From NCBI RefSeq assembly GCF_001579845.1, contig NZ_CP007440.1:7958029-8022028 (forward strand): a stretch of DNA of 64,000 nucleotides, written 5' to 3'. The translations under genes were made by a program, and so were the position numbers. Positions 29,224 to 38,666 of this stretch are shown piece after piece (the stretch's first letter is position 1; each line of letters starts with the position of its first letter). Source of the stretch: Rhodoplanes sp. Z2-YC6860. GTDB lineage: Bacteria > Pseudomonadota > Alphaproteobacteria > Rhizobiales > Xanthobacteraceae. The notes beneath the pieces were generated by a model, which made no database searches, was not told the DNA's origin, and worked only from the letters and a program-made list of their open reading frames with translations.

Positions 29224-31539
29224 TCAAGCGGCTCCGTTCGCCGCCTTGGCGTCCTGGATGGCCCGCCACACACGAGCCGGTGTGTAAGGCATTTCCAGCT
29301 TCTTCACGCCGGCCATCTTCAGCGCATTGAGATACGCATTGGCGAGCGCCGGCACTGAGCCGGTGGCGCCGGCCTCCCCGGCGCCTTTGGCACCGAGCGG
29401 ATTGAACGGCGAAGGCACACCACAATCAATGAGTGTGACAGGCGTCAGATTATGCGCCTTGGGCATGAAGTAGTCCATGAAGGTGCCCGACAGGAGCTGT
29501 CCGCTCTCGTTGTCATAGGCGATGTGCTCGCCGATCACCTGGCCGATGCCCTGCATCAAGCCGCCATGGAGCTGACCTTCGACCAGCTTATGATTGACGA
29601 TGTTGCCGCAATCGTCGGCTGCGATGTAGTTGACGATCGCCGACGAACCGGTGTCCGGATCGATCTCGACTTCGGCGATGTGTGCGCCGCTCGGAAACGC
29701 CGACGCAATGTCGAACATGATGTTGGTGTCGAGCGGATGTGCCGCTTCCCCCCAACGCTTCTCGATCAGCACCTTCATGCTGATCGTGAGGTCGGTGCCG
29801 GTCACGCGATAAACGCCCTTATCGAACGTGACGTCGGTGGGCGCGACCTCGAGTTCGGTCGCCGCGAGCTTCTTGCCCTTCTCGACAATCTCCTTCGCCG
29901 CAGCCTGCAGCGCCGCGCCGTGGCAGATCAGCGAACGTGAGCCGAAGGTGCCGACGCCGACGAGCTTTGGCGCGGTGGGCTCGTTGTAGCGAAGCTCGAC
30001 ACGGTCATCCGGGATGCCAAGCACGTCGGCGACCAGCACCGGGAAGACGGTCTCGTGGCCCTGCCCCGAGGGCCCCGCCTGCGAATAAAGCTCGAGCTTG
30101 CCGCTTGAAGCGACGCGGATCTCGACCTGCTCCTTGCCCATGCCGCCGGACGGTTCGAGAAACAGCGCCAACCCCAACCCGCGCAGCTTGCCGTTCTTCT
30201 GCGCGGCCTTTCGTCTTGCTTTGAAGCCATCCCAGTCCGCGGCCTGCAAAGCCGTATCGAGCAGGCGTGCCGGATCGGCGCTGTCATAGGACGAGCCGGT
30301 CGGCGTCTTGAACGGAAACGCATTTTTGCGAAGCAGGTTGCGGCGGCGGAGCTTGACCGGGTCGATGCCCATCACCTCTGCGGCGTCTTCGATCAGCCGC
30401 TCCCAGAGATAGGCCACGTTGGGCCGCCCGGCTCCCCGATAGGCCGTGGTCGGCGTGGTGTTGGTGAACACCAGCCGGTGCCGGCCATGGACGGCGCGAA
30501 TGTCATAAAGACTGACGGCCGAGCTGGTCGGCGCCGCGACCGTGTTGATCAGCGGCCCGGCGTTGGAGCTGAACGCGCCGAGGTTGACCAGCCATTCGAC
30601 ACGCAGCGCGAGAAAACGCCCTTTCGCATCGAGCGCGAGTTCGCCCATGAGATCGGCGCCACGGCCGTGATGATCGCCGGACAATGTTTCCGAGCGTGTG
30701 CCGAGCCACTTCACCGGCTTGCCGGTGCGCTTCGCCGCCAGCATCACGGCAAGGAACTCCGGATAGACCTCGTTGCGCACGCCGAATCCGCCGCCAACAT
30801 CCATCGAGCGGATCTTGAATTTTTCCGGCGGCATTCCGGTGATGGCCGCAAGCGAGTTCTTGATGTCGCCCGCGCCTTGCGTCGGGATGCAGACCTCATA
30901 ACTGTCGTCGGACGCGCTGTAGAGCGCGGTGCAGGATTTCGGCTCCATGGGATTGCCGGAAATCCTTTGCGCATGCAGCGTCACGCGAACCACGTGAGCG
31001 GCTTCGGCAAATCCGGGCTCGGTGCTCTTACGGTCGCCGTATTCGTAATCGAACGCGAGATTGTCAGAATAATCCTCGTGCAGCGGCACGGCGCCGCTCG
31101 CCAGCGCATCGCCTGGCTCCACGTAGATCGGCAGATCTTCGTATTCGATCGCGATCAGCTCAGCGGCGTCCTGAGCGATATTCTCAGTCTCCGCCACCAC
31201 CAGCGCCACCGGCTCGCCGACGAAGCGCACGCGGCCCTGGGCCAAACCTGTCCGGAATGGGACACGCACCGAGCTGCCGCCCACGCCCTTGAAGAACGCC
31301 ATGGCCGGCGCGCCCTTCCAGCCGGTGGCAGCAAGATCGGAGCCGACGACAACGTCGAGAACGCCGGGCAGGCGTTTGGCCTCGTCGATGTCGATCCGCA
31401 CGATTTTGGCATGGGCCCGGTCAGCCCGGACGAAGTGCCCGGCGACCTGACCGTCGAAATGGTGATCGGATGTGTAGCGGCCCCGGCCTGTGACCAAGCG
31501 AAGGTCTTCCCGACGGCCTTTGAACTGATGCTCGGACAA
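29224..31539 (-). CDS. Xanthine dehydrogenase-family molybdopterin-binding subunit
   Basis: A 771-residue molybdenum hydroxylase large subunit. It starts with the family opening HQFKGRREDLRLVTGRGRYTS, contains the glycine motif MDVGGGFGVRNEVYPEFLA, the loop AYRGAGRP and, near the C-terminus, GAKGAGEAG whose Glu is the expected catalytic base. The loop is AYRGAGRP rather than the AYRCSFR active-site loop of true CO dehydrogenase, so a xanthine/aldehyde-type hydroxylase is more likely. The start is a TTG at 31539, chosen because the family opening follows immediately; no ATG is available. No FAD or iron-sulphur subunit gene is adjacent, which is unusual for a gene of this kind. Substrate unknown. 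Confidence 0.85.
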   Translation of the reverse strand: MSEHQFKGRREDLRLVTGRGRYTSDHHFDGQVAGHFVRADRAHAKIVRIDIDEAKRLPGVLDVVVGSDLAATGWKGAPAMAFFKGVGGSSVRVPFRTGLAQGRVRFVGEPVALVVAETENIAQDAAELIAIEYEDLPIYVEPGDALASGAVPLHEDYSDNLAFDYEYGDRKSTEPGFAEAAHVVRVTLHAQRISGNPMEPKSCTALYSASDDSYEVCIPTQGAGDIKNSLAAITGMPPEKFKIRSMDVGGGFGVRNEVYPEFLAVMLAAKRTGKPVKWLGTRSETLSGDHHGRGADLMGELALDAKGRFLALRVEWLVNLGAFSSNAGPLINTVAAPTSSAVSLYDIRAVHGRHRLVFTNTTPTTAYRGAGRPNVAYLWERLIEDAAEVMGIDPVKLRRRNLLRKNAFPFKTPTGSSYDSADPARLLDTALQAADWDGFKARRKAAQKNGKLRGLGLALFLEPSGGMGKEQVEIRVASSGKLELYSQAGPSGQGHETVFPVLVADVLGIPDDRVELRYNEPTAPKLVGVGTFGSRSLICHGAALQAAAKEIVEKGKKLAATELEVAPTDVTFDKGVYRVTGTDLTISMKVLIEKRWGEAAHPLDTNIMFDIASAFPSGAHIAEVEIDPDTGSSAIVNYIAADDCGNIVNHKLVEGQLHGGLMQGIGQVIGEHIAYDNESGQLLSGTFMDYFMPKAHNLTPVTLIDCGVPSPFNPLGAKGAGEAGATGSVPALANAYLNALKMAGVKKLEMPYTPARVWRAIQDAKAANGAA

Positions 31540-31832
31540 AATGCTGTTCCCGCGGCTTCCCGATGGTGTCTCCCGAGGCCATCGCGCTCGGAAGGTCCAA
31601 TTTATAAGGCCCCGTCCGATGGACTGTCCAATGCGGACGGATGGGCCGTCGAAAGCCACGCCCGCCCGAGGCGCAGGTCTCGTCATGGGACGCGCCTTGT
31701 GGCGGCGCATCTGGGGCCCGTTAAAGAATCTGGTAACGTGCCCCGTGCAACTCACTCTGGGTCCCGGGCCGAGAGGCCGGGCGCGTCCGTTATCTTTCCC
31801 CGTTCGCGGATTGCGACAAGGCTGATCGCAGC

Positions 31833-34709
31833 ATGACTCAAGCGGACACGCCATCCCTTTCGGCCGACCAGCCCGCCGTCATGGCGGGCTCGCAGCCTGT
31901 CCGCGGCCGCAGAGCCTGGCACCACAGCATCGGCGGCAAGCTTTTGATCGCGTTCGGCCTGATCGCCGCGCTGACCATCGGCGCGACTCTCCTGTCGCTG
32001 ATCCGCTTCAATCAGATCGAGGGCGTGCTGCACGAATTGACCGACGTCAGCATGCCGGCGCTGAAGCTGTCGATGGATGTGCAAAGCCGCGCCATCGAAC
32101 TGATCGAAACCGCAAGCGAGGTCGGCGGCGCTCAGGACGAACTCGAACGGTTCAACGGCATGGCGACCGTCACCGAGCGCACCGGCAATCTCTGGCAGTC
32201 GATCGAAAAGCTGCGCACCGTGATCGCCGACGATCAGGCCATGTTACCGATTCAGACGCTGATCGCGCGGATCGATTCCCAGGTCGGGGATCTCAACCGC
32301 ACCGTCGGCGACGGCCTCGCGGCCAGCCAGGTGCCGGCACGGGTGTTTCAGCAGATCAACACCTCATCGGCGACCGCCAATCGCACCATCGGCGCAGTGA
32401 TCGACAGGCTCAACCCGGCGCAGGCTGGCGCAGGCGACAGCGCCCGCGGCGTGGAAGCGTTCACCGAGCTTCGGCAGACCGCTGCGTTCGCCGGACAGCT
32501 CTACGAGCTGCGAAGTGAGTTCAACGAGGCGGTTCGCATTCTCAACAGCGTCCGCCAAGCCAACAGCGGCGACGGCATCAAGTCGCTGCACGAGCAATTC
32601 GACGCTGACTTCAGCCGCATGCAAGGCAGTCTCAACAGGCTCGATCAGATTCCCGCCGTCACCGCCGACGAGGCCGGGGCGCTGAAAAGCGCGGCGGCGA
32701 ACATCCGCGCCCAGGCCACGGGCAATGCCGGCATCTTCGCGCTGCGCGAACAGTTCCTGCGCATCCGCGGCTCGATTGCGTCGATCACCAGCTCGCTGAA
32801 GAACGACGGGGCGCAGCTTCGCGAAAGGATCGCCGCGATCGTCGGCGAGGCCGAAACGAAGGCCACGCAGTCGCAGCAACTCTCGGAACGCGCCGTCGCG
32901 ACCAGCCGCTTCTGGCTCCTGCTGATCACGGTGGCTACCTTGATCCTCGCGGGCCTGATCGTCTGGCTGTTCGTGCATCGCTATGTGGTGTCGCGGCTCG
33001 ATGCCCTCGCCGACAGCATGCTCGGCATCGCGCAAGGTAATCTCACCACGCCCATTCCGGCTGCCGGCCCTGACGAACTCGGCGAGATGAGCCGCGCCTT
33101 GATGGTGTTCCGCGACAACGCTCGCGATATCCAGACCGCCCGCGACCAGGCGATCGAGGCGCGCGCCGAAGCCGAGGCCGCGTCGCGCGCCAAGTCGAGC
33201 TTCCTCGCCAATATGAGCCACGAGCTGCGCACGCCCCTGAATGCGATCATCGGCTATAGCGAAATCCTCGCCGAGGACGCCACCGACCGCGGCGACGAGC
33301 CGAGCGTCAAGGACCTGCAGAAGATCCAATCCGCCGGCAAGCATCTGCTGGGCCTGATCAACAGCGTGCTCGATCTTTCCAAGATCGAAGCCGGACGGAT
33401 GGACATCTATCTCGAACCGGTCAACCTCACGCAACTCATCGAAGAGGTGCGTGTGATGGTCCAGCCGCTGATCGAGAAGAACAGCAACCATCTCGCGATC
33501 GACTGCCCGTCCGACATCGGGTCGATGCGCACCGATCTCACGAAGGTGAAGCAGTCGCTGCTCAATCTTCTGAGCAACGCCGCAAAGTTCACCGACAAAG
33601 GCAAAGTCGGCCTGACCGTGACGCGCGAGACCCGCGGCAGCGGCGACCAGCACGTGCTGTTCCGCGTCACGGACAGCGGCATCGGCATGACCGAGGAACA
33701 GATGGGCAAGCTGTTCCAGGCTTTTGCCCAGGCCGATTCCTCCACCACGCGCAATTTCGGCGGCACCGGCCTGGGCCTTGCCATCACCAAGCGCTTCGCG
33801 ACGCTTTTGGGCGGGACCGTGACGGTCGACAGCAAGCCTGGCCACGGCTCGGTCTTCACCCTCGACGTGCTGGACCAGTCGCTGGTGCATGTGCCGATCG
33901 CCGAGGCGATCGAGGCGACAGACAGCACTGCCGCAGGCCCGGCGCTGACGGTGCTCGTGGTCGACGACGATCCGACCGTGCACGAAGTGCTGAGCGCGAC
34001 GCTCGCCAAGCGTGGCTATCGCGTCATCCACGCCCGTGACGGCGCCGAAGCGCTCGACATCGTGCGCAAGACGCCGCCGGATATCGTCACGCTCGATGTG
34101 ATGATGCCGAAGATCGACGGCTGGACCGTGCTCGGCCGGATGAAATCCGATCCGGCCCTGGCGCACATCCCGGTGATCATGCTGACCATCGTCGACGACC
34201 GCAATCTCGGCTGGTCGCTCGGCGCCTCCGAGTACATGACCAAGCCGATCGACCGCGAGCGGCTGATCGCGCTGGTGCGGCGCTTCACCGGCCGCGCCGC
34301 CGAGGCCGTGGTGCTCGTCGTCGACGACGACGCTGAGGTGCGCAATCTGATCAGCACGACGCTGAGGAACGCCGGACTCACCACCGCCGAGGCCGTCAAC
34401 GGCCGCGCCGCGCTCGACTGGCTCGCCGGCCATCCAAGGCCCGGTCTGGTGCTGCTCGATCTGATGATGCCGGAGATGGATGGTTTTCAGTTTCTCGAAA
34501 AGCTGCGCAACGGCAGCGCGCCAATCGACGTGCCGGTGGTCGTGCTGACCGCCAAGGACCTCAGCGCCGAAGAACGCGCCTACCTTGCCGAACGCACCGT
34601 GCTGGTGCTCGGCAAGTCGGCGCAGCCGATCAGCAGCCTCGGCACAGCGCTCGTCGCGATCGCGACGCAGCGCCACGGCGCCGACAAAGCCACAGTCCCC
34701 ACACGATGA
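31833..34709 (+). CDS. Membrane-bound hybrid histidine kinase with HAMP and two receivers
   Basis: A 958-residue sensor. TM1 lies near residues 35-58 (GKLLIAFGLIAALTIGATLL), a ~300-residue, mainly helical periplasmic sensor follows, and TM2 is near 355-377 (FWLLLITVATLILAGLIVWLF). Then HAMP, HisKA with His463 in [21 protein letters not shown], HATPase ([43 protein letters not shown]), and two receivers with Asp755 (TLDVMMPKIDGW) and Asp876 (LLDLMMPEMDGF). It leads a three-gene relay, with a stand-alone receiver 20 bases downstream and a receiver-cyclase after that. Its sensor region resembles the helical (TorS-like) type; ligand unknown. Confidence 0.92.
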   Translation: MTQADTPSLSADQPAVMAGSQPVRGRRAWHHSIGGKLLIAFGLIAALTIGATLLSLIRFNQIEGVLHELTDVSMPALKLSMDVQSRAIELIETASEVGGAQDELERFNGMATVTERTGNLWQSIEKLRTVIADDQAMLPIQTLIARIDSQVGDLNRTVGDGLAASQVPARVFQQINTSSATANRTIGAVIDRLNPAQAGAGDSARGVEAFTELRQTAAFAGQLYELRSEFNEAVRILNSVRQANSGDGIKSLHEQFDADFSRMQGSLNRLDQIPAVTADEAGALKSAAANIRAQATGNAGIFALREQFLRIRGSIASITSSLKNDGAQLRERIAAIVGEAETKATQSQQLSERAVATSRFWLLLITVATLILAGLIVWLFVHRYVVSRLDALADSMLGIAQGNLTTPIPAAGPDELGEMSRALMVFRDNARDIQTARDQAIEARAEAEAASRAKSSFLANMSHELRTPLNAIIGYSEILAEDATDRGDEPSVKDLQKIQSAGKHLLGLINSVLDLSKIEAGRMDIYLEPVNLTQLIEEVRVMVQPLIEKNSNHLAIDCPSDIGSMRTDLTKVKQSLLNLLSNAAKFTDKGKVGLTVTRETRGSGDQHVLFRVTDSGIGMTEEQMGKLFQAFAQADSSTTRNFGGTGLGLAITKRFATLLGGTVTVDSKPGHGSVFTLDVLDQSLVHVPIAEAIEATDSTAAGPALTVLVVDDDPTVHEVLSATLAKRGYRVIHARDGAEALDIVRKTPPDIVTLDVMMPKIDGWTVLGRMKSDPALAHIPVIMLTIVDDRNLGWSLGASEYMTKPIDRERLIALVRRFTGRAAEAVVLVVDDDAEVRNLISTTLRNAGLTTAEAVNGRAALDWLAGHPRPGLVLLDLMMPEMDGFQFLEKLRNGSAPIDVPVVVLTAKDLSAEERAYLAERTVLVLGKSAQPISSLGTALVAIATQRHGADKATVPTR

Positions 34710-34729
34710 CATCCCACTGACGGTGACGA

Positions 34730-35095
34730 ATGCCCAAGATCCTTCTGGTCGAAGACAACGAAATGAACCGGGACATGCTGTCCCGCCGCCTCGTCCGCAG
34801 CGGCTTCGAGGTGGTGATTGCGGTCGATGGCGGTCAGGGCGTGGCCATGGCCTCATCGGAAAAGCCCGACCTGATCCTGATGGACATGAGCCTGCCGGTG
34901 CTGGACGGCTGGGAGGCCACACGCCAGGTGAAGGCCGACGCGGCCACCAAGACCATCCCGGTGATCGCACTCACCGCGCACGCCATGGCCGAGGACAAGG
35001 AGAAGTCGCTCGCCGCTGGCTGCGACGATTTCGACACCAAGCCGGTCGAGCTGCCGCGGCTGCTCGCCAAGATCCAGACGCTGCTCGGAAAGTAG
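34730..35095 (+). CDS. DivK-like single-domain response regulator
   Basis: A 121-residue stand-alone receiver: KILLVEDNEMNRDMLSRRL, phospho-acceptor Asp52 in LILMDMSLPVLDGWEA, IALTAHAMAEDKEKSLAAG and TKPVEL. It is placed 20 bases after the hybrid kinase and 18 before the receiver-cyclase gene, so all three are most likely one transcript. It probably shuttles phosphate between kinase and cyclase. DivK-like refers to type only; it is unlikely to be the cell-cycle DivK. Confidence 0.9.
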   Translation: MPKILLVEDNEMNRDMLSRRLVRSGFEVVIAVDGGQGVAMASSEKPDLILMDMSLPVLDGWEATRQVKADAATKTIPVIALTAHAMAEDKEKSLAAGCDDFDTKPVELPRLLAKIQTLLGK

Positions 35096-35113
35096 CGCGA
35101 CGATGACCTTCGC

Positions 35114-36721
35114 ATGAATGCGGGCAACGACGGCGATCATGCGAGACGCGTGCAGCGCGCACTGCTCGCGCATCTGCGGCAGGAGTTCATCGCGCCGGCC
35201 GCGGCGATCATCGGCTACACCGATATCCTGATCGAGGACGCGCGGCACCTCACGCTCGACGCTTATCTCTCGGATCTCGATCGCATCCGCAGCGCCGGCA
35301 ACGCCCTGCATATGCTGCTTCAGTCGGTGCTGGCTCACGAGCACACCGACGACACCGTGATCTTCGACCAGTCCAAGCTCCGCCACGATCTGCGCACGCC
35401 GATCAACGCCATCAAGGGCTATGGCGAAATGCTGGTCGAGGACGCCGCTGCCGGAAACCATGACGTGCTGCTCGCCGACCTCGACAAGCTTTTGTCCGCG
35501 GCCGACGGCATGCTCAAGCGCATCGACGCGCTGGTGGATTTCCGCGGCGATTCCGCGGAGGGCTCGGGACTGAGACCACACGCCGGCATCGGCGGCGTGG
35601 TCGAAGCGGTGCGGGCGATCCGCACGGTGAACGCAGGTCCTGTCGGTTCGAACGCCCGCGGCCGCATCCTCGTGGTCGACGACAATCCGTCGAACCGGGA
35701 ACTTCTCGGCCGCCAGCTGATGCGAGCAGGTCATATCATCGCCGAGGCCGAAGACGGCCACGCCGCGCTCAGCAAGGTCGAGAGCGAGAGCTTCGACCTC
35801 ATCCTGCTCGATCTGATGATGCCCGACATCTCGGGCTACGAGGTGCTGTGCCGCCTCAAGGCGCAGCCCAACACCGCCGAAGTGCCGGTGATCATGATCT
35901 CGGCGCTGGACGACCTCGACAGCGTGATCCGATGCATCGAAGCCGGCGCCGTCGATTATCTGTTCAAGCCGTTCGATGCGACGCTGCTGCGCGCGCGCAT
36001 CGGCGCAAGCCTCGAGAACAAGCTGTTGCGGGATCGCGAAAAGCTCATGGTCGAGGAGTTACGCCGCGAAAAGGCGCGGTCCGAGGATTTGCTGCTGTCG
36101 ATCCTGCCGCGCTCGGTGGTCGATCGCATCAACGCCGGCGAGACGATGATCGCCGATCATGTCGAGACCGTCAGCATCCTGTTCGCGGACCTTGTGGGCT
36201 TCACCCAGATGGCCGGCCGCCAGACGCCAGCCGAGCTCGTGAAATTTCTGAACTCGGTGTTCTCGGCCTTCGACGCGCTGTCGACGGAATTCGGCGCCGA
36301 GAAGATCAAGACCATCGGCGACGCCTACATGGCGGCATTCGGCCTGCCCGATCCGAGGCCCGATCACGTGGAAGCCGCCGTGCTTCAGGCCCGCGCCATG
36401 CTGAAAGAGATCGACCGGTTTCCCACGCCCGACGGCGTGCAGATGAAATTGCGCGTCGGCATCCACACGGGTCCGGCGGTGGCCGGCATCATCGGCCAGC
36501 GCAAGTTCGCGTTCGATGTCTGGGGCACGACCGTCAATATCGCGAGCCGCATGGAATCGCTCGGAGAGCCAGGCCGCGTGCATGTGAGCGAAGCGGTGGC
36601 GCGGGCGCTCGAAGGCCGCTTCCCGTTCGTCGATCGCGGACTGATCGACGTGAAGGGTGCAGGCCGGATGCGGACGTTCTTTCTCGGAGACGCACGCGAC
36701 TCTCACCCCGCCTCATCCTGA
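35114..36721 (+). CDS. Receiver-coupled class III adenylate cyclase with vestigial kinase helices
   Basis: A 535-residue protein. Residues 15-165 contain two tandem dimerisation-helix (HisKA-like) segments. The second keeps the H box LRHDLRTPINAIKGYGEML (His91), the first has Gln23 at the equivalent place (LRQEFIAPAAAIIGYTDIL). There is no ATPase domain. Residues ~180-300 are a receiver (ILVVDDNPSNRELL, Asp233 in LLDLMMPDISGY). Residues ~335-525 are a class III cyclase: metal Asp in ILFADLVGFTQMAG, Lys in EKIKTIGDAYMAAFG, DVWGTTVNIASRME with the adenine-binding Asp and the Asn/Arg pair. The product should be cAMP. Its stop codon lies inside a palindromic repeat that follows. Confidence 0.9.
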   Translation: MNAGNDGDHARRVQRALLAHLRQEFIAPAAAIIGYTDILIEDARHLTLDAYLSDLDRIRSAGNALHMLLQSVLAHEHTDDTVIFDQSKLRHDLRTPINAIKGYGEMLVEDAAAGNHDVLLADLDKLLSAADGMLKRIDALVDFRGDSAEGSGLRPHAGIGGVVEAVRAIRTVNAGPVGSNARGRILVVDDNPSNRELLGRQLMRAGHIIAEAEDGHAALSKVESESFDLILLDLMMPDISGYEVLCRLKAQPNTAEVPVIMISALDDLDSVIRCIEAGAVDYLFKPFDATLLRARIGASLENKLLRDREKLMVEELRREKARSEDLLLSILPRSVVDRINAGETMIADHVETVSILFADLVGFTQMAGRQTPAELVKFLNSVFSAFDALSTEFGAEKIKTIGDAYMAAFGLPDPRPDHVEAAVLQARAMLKEIDRFPTPDGVQMKLRVGIHTGPAVAGIIGQRKFAFDVWGTTVNIASRMESLGEPGRVHVSEAVARALEGRFPFVDRGLIDVKGAGRMRTFFLGDARDSHPASS

Positions 36722-36809
36722 GGAGCACGAGTGAAGCGAGTGCGTCTCGAAGGATGGGGCGGCCTCGTGCTTCGAGACGCCGCGCTCCGCGCGGCTCCTC
36801 AGCATGAGG
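36711..36809. repeat. Intergenic palindromic repeat after the cyclase gene
   Basis: Nested inverted repeats: outer arms CCTCATCCTGAGGAGC and GCTCCTCAGCATGAGG, inner arms GCGTCTCGAAG and CTTCGAGACGC. This resembles a dispersed palindromic element common in Bradyrhizobium and relatives. The cyclase stop codon (36719-36721) is inside the left arm. Confidence 0.8.
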
Positions 36810-36839
36810 CCGGGAGAGAACGGCGCGAGTCGCGAAGAC

Positions 36840-37406
36840 TTAATCCTTCGCGCGCTCGACGTAGGAGCCGTCTTCGGTCATCACCACGATGCGGGTGCCG
36901 GGGCCGATGAACGGCGGCACGTTGGAGCGCACGCCGTTCGACAGCGTCGCGGGCTTGTAGGACGACGACGCGGTCTGTCCCTTGGTCACCGGCTCGGTAT
37001 CGACCACCTCGAGCACGACCTTCTGCGGCAGCTGGATCGCGACGGCGTTGCCCTCGTGGATGCTCAGCATCACCTTCATCTCCGGCTGGAGATAGGCGGC
37101 GCCGTCACCGACCAGTTCGTCCTGCAGGGTGATCTGGTCATAGTTCTCCGAGTTCATGAAGTGGAAGCCCTCGGCGTCATTGTAGAGGAACGTGTGCTCA
37201 CGATCCTCGACCACCGCGCGCTCGACCTGCTCGACGGTCTTGTAGCGCTGCGAGATCTTCACGCCGTCGCTGATGCGGCGCATGTCGATCTGGGTGGTCG
37301 GCGTGCCCTTGCCGGGGTGGAAGCTTTCGGCGGTCAGAACGACGCAAAGCTTGCCGTCGATATCGAGAACATTGCCCTTGCGGACGGAGCTGGCGATAAC
37401 CTTCAC
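36840..37406 (-). CDS. efp: Elongation factor P
   Basis: A 188-residue EF-P, full length, which rescues ribosomes stalled at polyproline. The N-terminal KOW-like domain has [18 protein letters not shown] and the modification loop [12 protein letters not shown], whose Lys33 matches the lysylated Lys34 of Escherichia coli. Two OB-fold domains follow ([57 protein letters not shown]). The start is GTG at 37406, supported by AAGGAAT upstream. It is divergent from the gene for its own lysylating enzyme EpmA, which begins 139 bases away. Confidence 0.96.
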   Translation of the reverse strand: MKVIASSVRKGNVLDIDGKLCVVLTAESFHPGKGTPTTQIDMRRISDGVKISQRYKTVEQVERAVVEDREHTFLYNDAEGFHFMNSENYDQITLQDELVGDGAAYLQPEMKVMLSIHEGNAVAIQLPQKVVLEVVDTEPVTKGQTASSSYKPATLSNGVRSNVPPFIGPGTRIVVMTEDGSYVERAKD

Positions 37407-37545
37407 AGATGCTATTCCTTTGTTGGCGTCCCGGGCCAAATCCTTAACGGCCAGCCCCGTGATTTCGGGCCGCACCATACTGATCCTGGCTCGCTTCGCC
37501 AGCCCCTTTCGTGCCCGGCGGAGGCCCTAAATCCATGAGACCCAC

Positions 37546-38592
37546 ATGACCGGCCCCTCCCCCTGGTGGGACCGCGACCGCTATGCCGAGCAGCGGCCGT
37601 TTCTGCTGGCTCGCGGCCGGATCCTGTCTGCCCTGAGAGAGTGGTTCCGCCGGCGCGGCTTTCTAGAGGCCGAGACGCCGGCCCTCCAGGTTTCGCCCGG
37701 CAACGAGGTGCATTTGCATGCCTTCGCCACCGAATTGGTGACGCCCGGCGGCGGCCGCAACCCGCTCTACCTGCACACCTCACCGGAATTCACCTGCAAG
37801 AAGCTCCTCGCTGCAGGCGAAGCCCGGGTGTTCAGCGTGGGTCATGTGTTCCGCAATCGCGAGCGCGGCCCGCTGCACCATCCGGAATTCACCATGCTGG
37901 AATGGTACCGGACCAATGAGCCCTATGAGGCCTTGATGGAGGATTGCGCCGCGATCCTCGTCGAGGCCGCCAAGGCCGCGGGCGCACTCCGGTTGGAATG
38001 GAAGGGTAAAAGCGTCGATCCCTACGCCAAGCCCGAGCGGCTGAGCGTTGCCGACGCGTTCCAGCGCTTCGCCGGCATCGATCTCCTGGCCACGCTCGGC
38101 GCGGCCGAACCCGACCGCGACAAGCTCGCCGCGGCGGCCCATGCGGCCGGCATCCAGACCGCGGGCGACGACACCTGGTCCGACATCTTCAGCCGCATCC
38201 TGGTCGAGCGCATCGAGCCGCAATTGGGCATCGGCCACGCCGTGCTGCTCGACCGCTACCCGCTCCCCGAGGCCGCTTGGGCGCAGCCTGACGCCGACCC
38301 GCGGCTCGCCCGCCGCTTCGAGCTCTATGCCTGCGGCGTCGAACTCGCCAACGGCTTCGCCGAGCTGACCGACGCGAAGGAGCAGCAGCGGCGGTTCGAG
38401 GAGGCCATGGCCGAGCGGCGCCGGCGCTACGGCGAGGACTACCCGATCGACCATGACTTCCTCGCAGCGCTGGCGCAGATGCCGCCGGCAAGCGGCATTG
38501 CGCTCGGCCTCGACCGGCTGGTGATGCTCGCCACGGGAGCCACGCGGATCGAGCAGGTGCTCTGGGCCCCGGTCGCGGGCGACGACCGCTGA
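37546..38592 (+). CDS. epmA: EF-P--(R)-beta-lysine ligase EpmA
   Basis: A 348-residue paralogue of the class II lysyl-tRNA synthetase catalytic domain without a tRNA-binding domain (GenX/PoxA/YjeA). It has the motif 2 region VFRNRERGPLHHPEFTMLEWYR and motif 3 GIALGLDRLVMLATGA, with the early PALQVSPGNEVHLHAF and LYLHTSPEFTCKKLL typical of EpmA. It attaches (R)-beta-lysine to EF-P. Neighbouring efp and epmB complete the pathway. Confidence 0.94.
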   Translation: MTGPSPWWDRDRYAEQRPFLLARGRILSALREWFRRRGFLEAETPALQVSPGNEVHLHAFATELVTPGGGRNPLYLHTSPEFTCKKLLAAGEARVFSVGHVFRNRERGPLHHPEFTMLEWYRTNEPYEALMEDCAAILVEAAKAAGALRLEWKGKSVDPYAKPERLSVADAFQRFAGIDLLATLGAAEPDRDKLAAAAHAAGIQTAGDDTWSDIFSRILVERIEPQLGIGHAVLLDRYPLPEAAWAQPDADPRLARRFELYACGVELANGFAELTDAKEQQRRFEEAMAERRRRYGEDYPIDHDFLAALAQMPPASGIALGLDRLVMLATGATRIEQVLWAPVAGDDR

Positions 38593-38666
38593 AGCATGCC
38601 GTCGCATTGACTCGGGGGCCGTGCCCACTAGGGTGCGCGCCGCTGAACAGTTTGTGGGAGGAACGG

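Noticed and set aside
29224-31539. Carbon monoxide dehydrogenase large subunit
   Set aside because: The active-site loop reads AYRGAGRP, not the AYRCSFR of true CO dehydrogenases, and coxM/coxS are absent.
32364-34970. Minus-strand frame of 868 codons opposite the hybrid kinase
   Set aside because: Opposite a clear kinase with all motifs; composition is that of a shadow frame.
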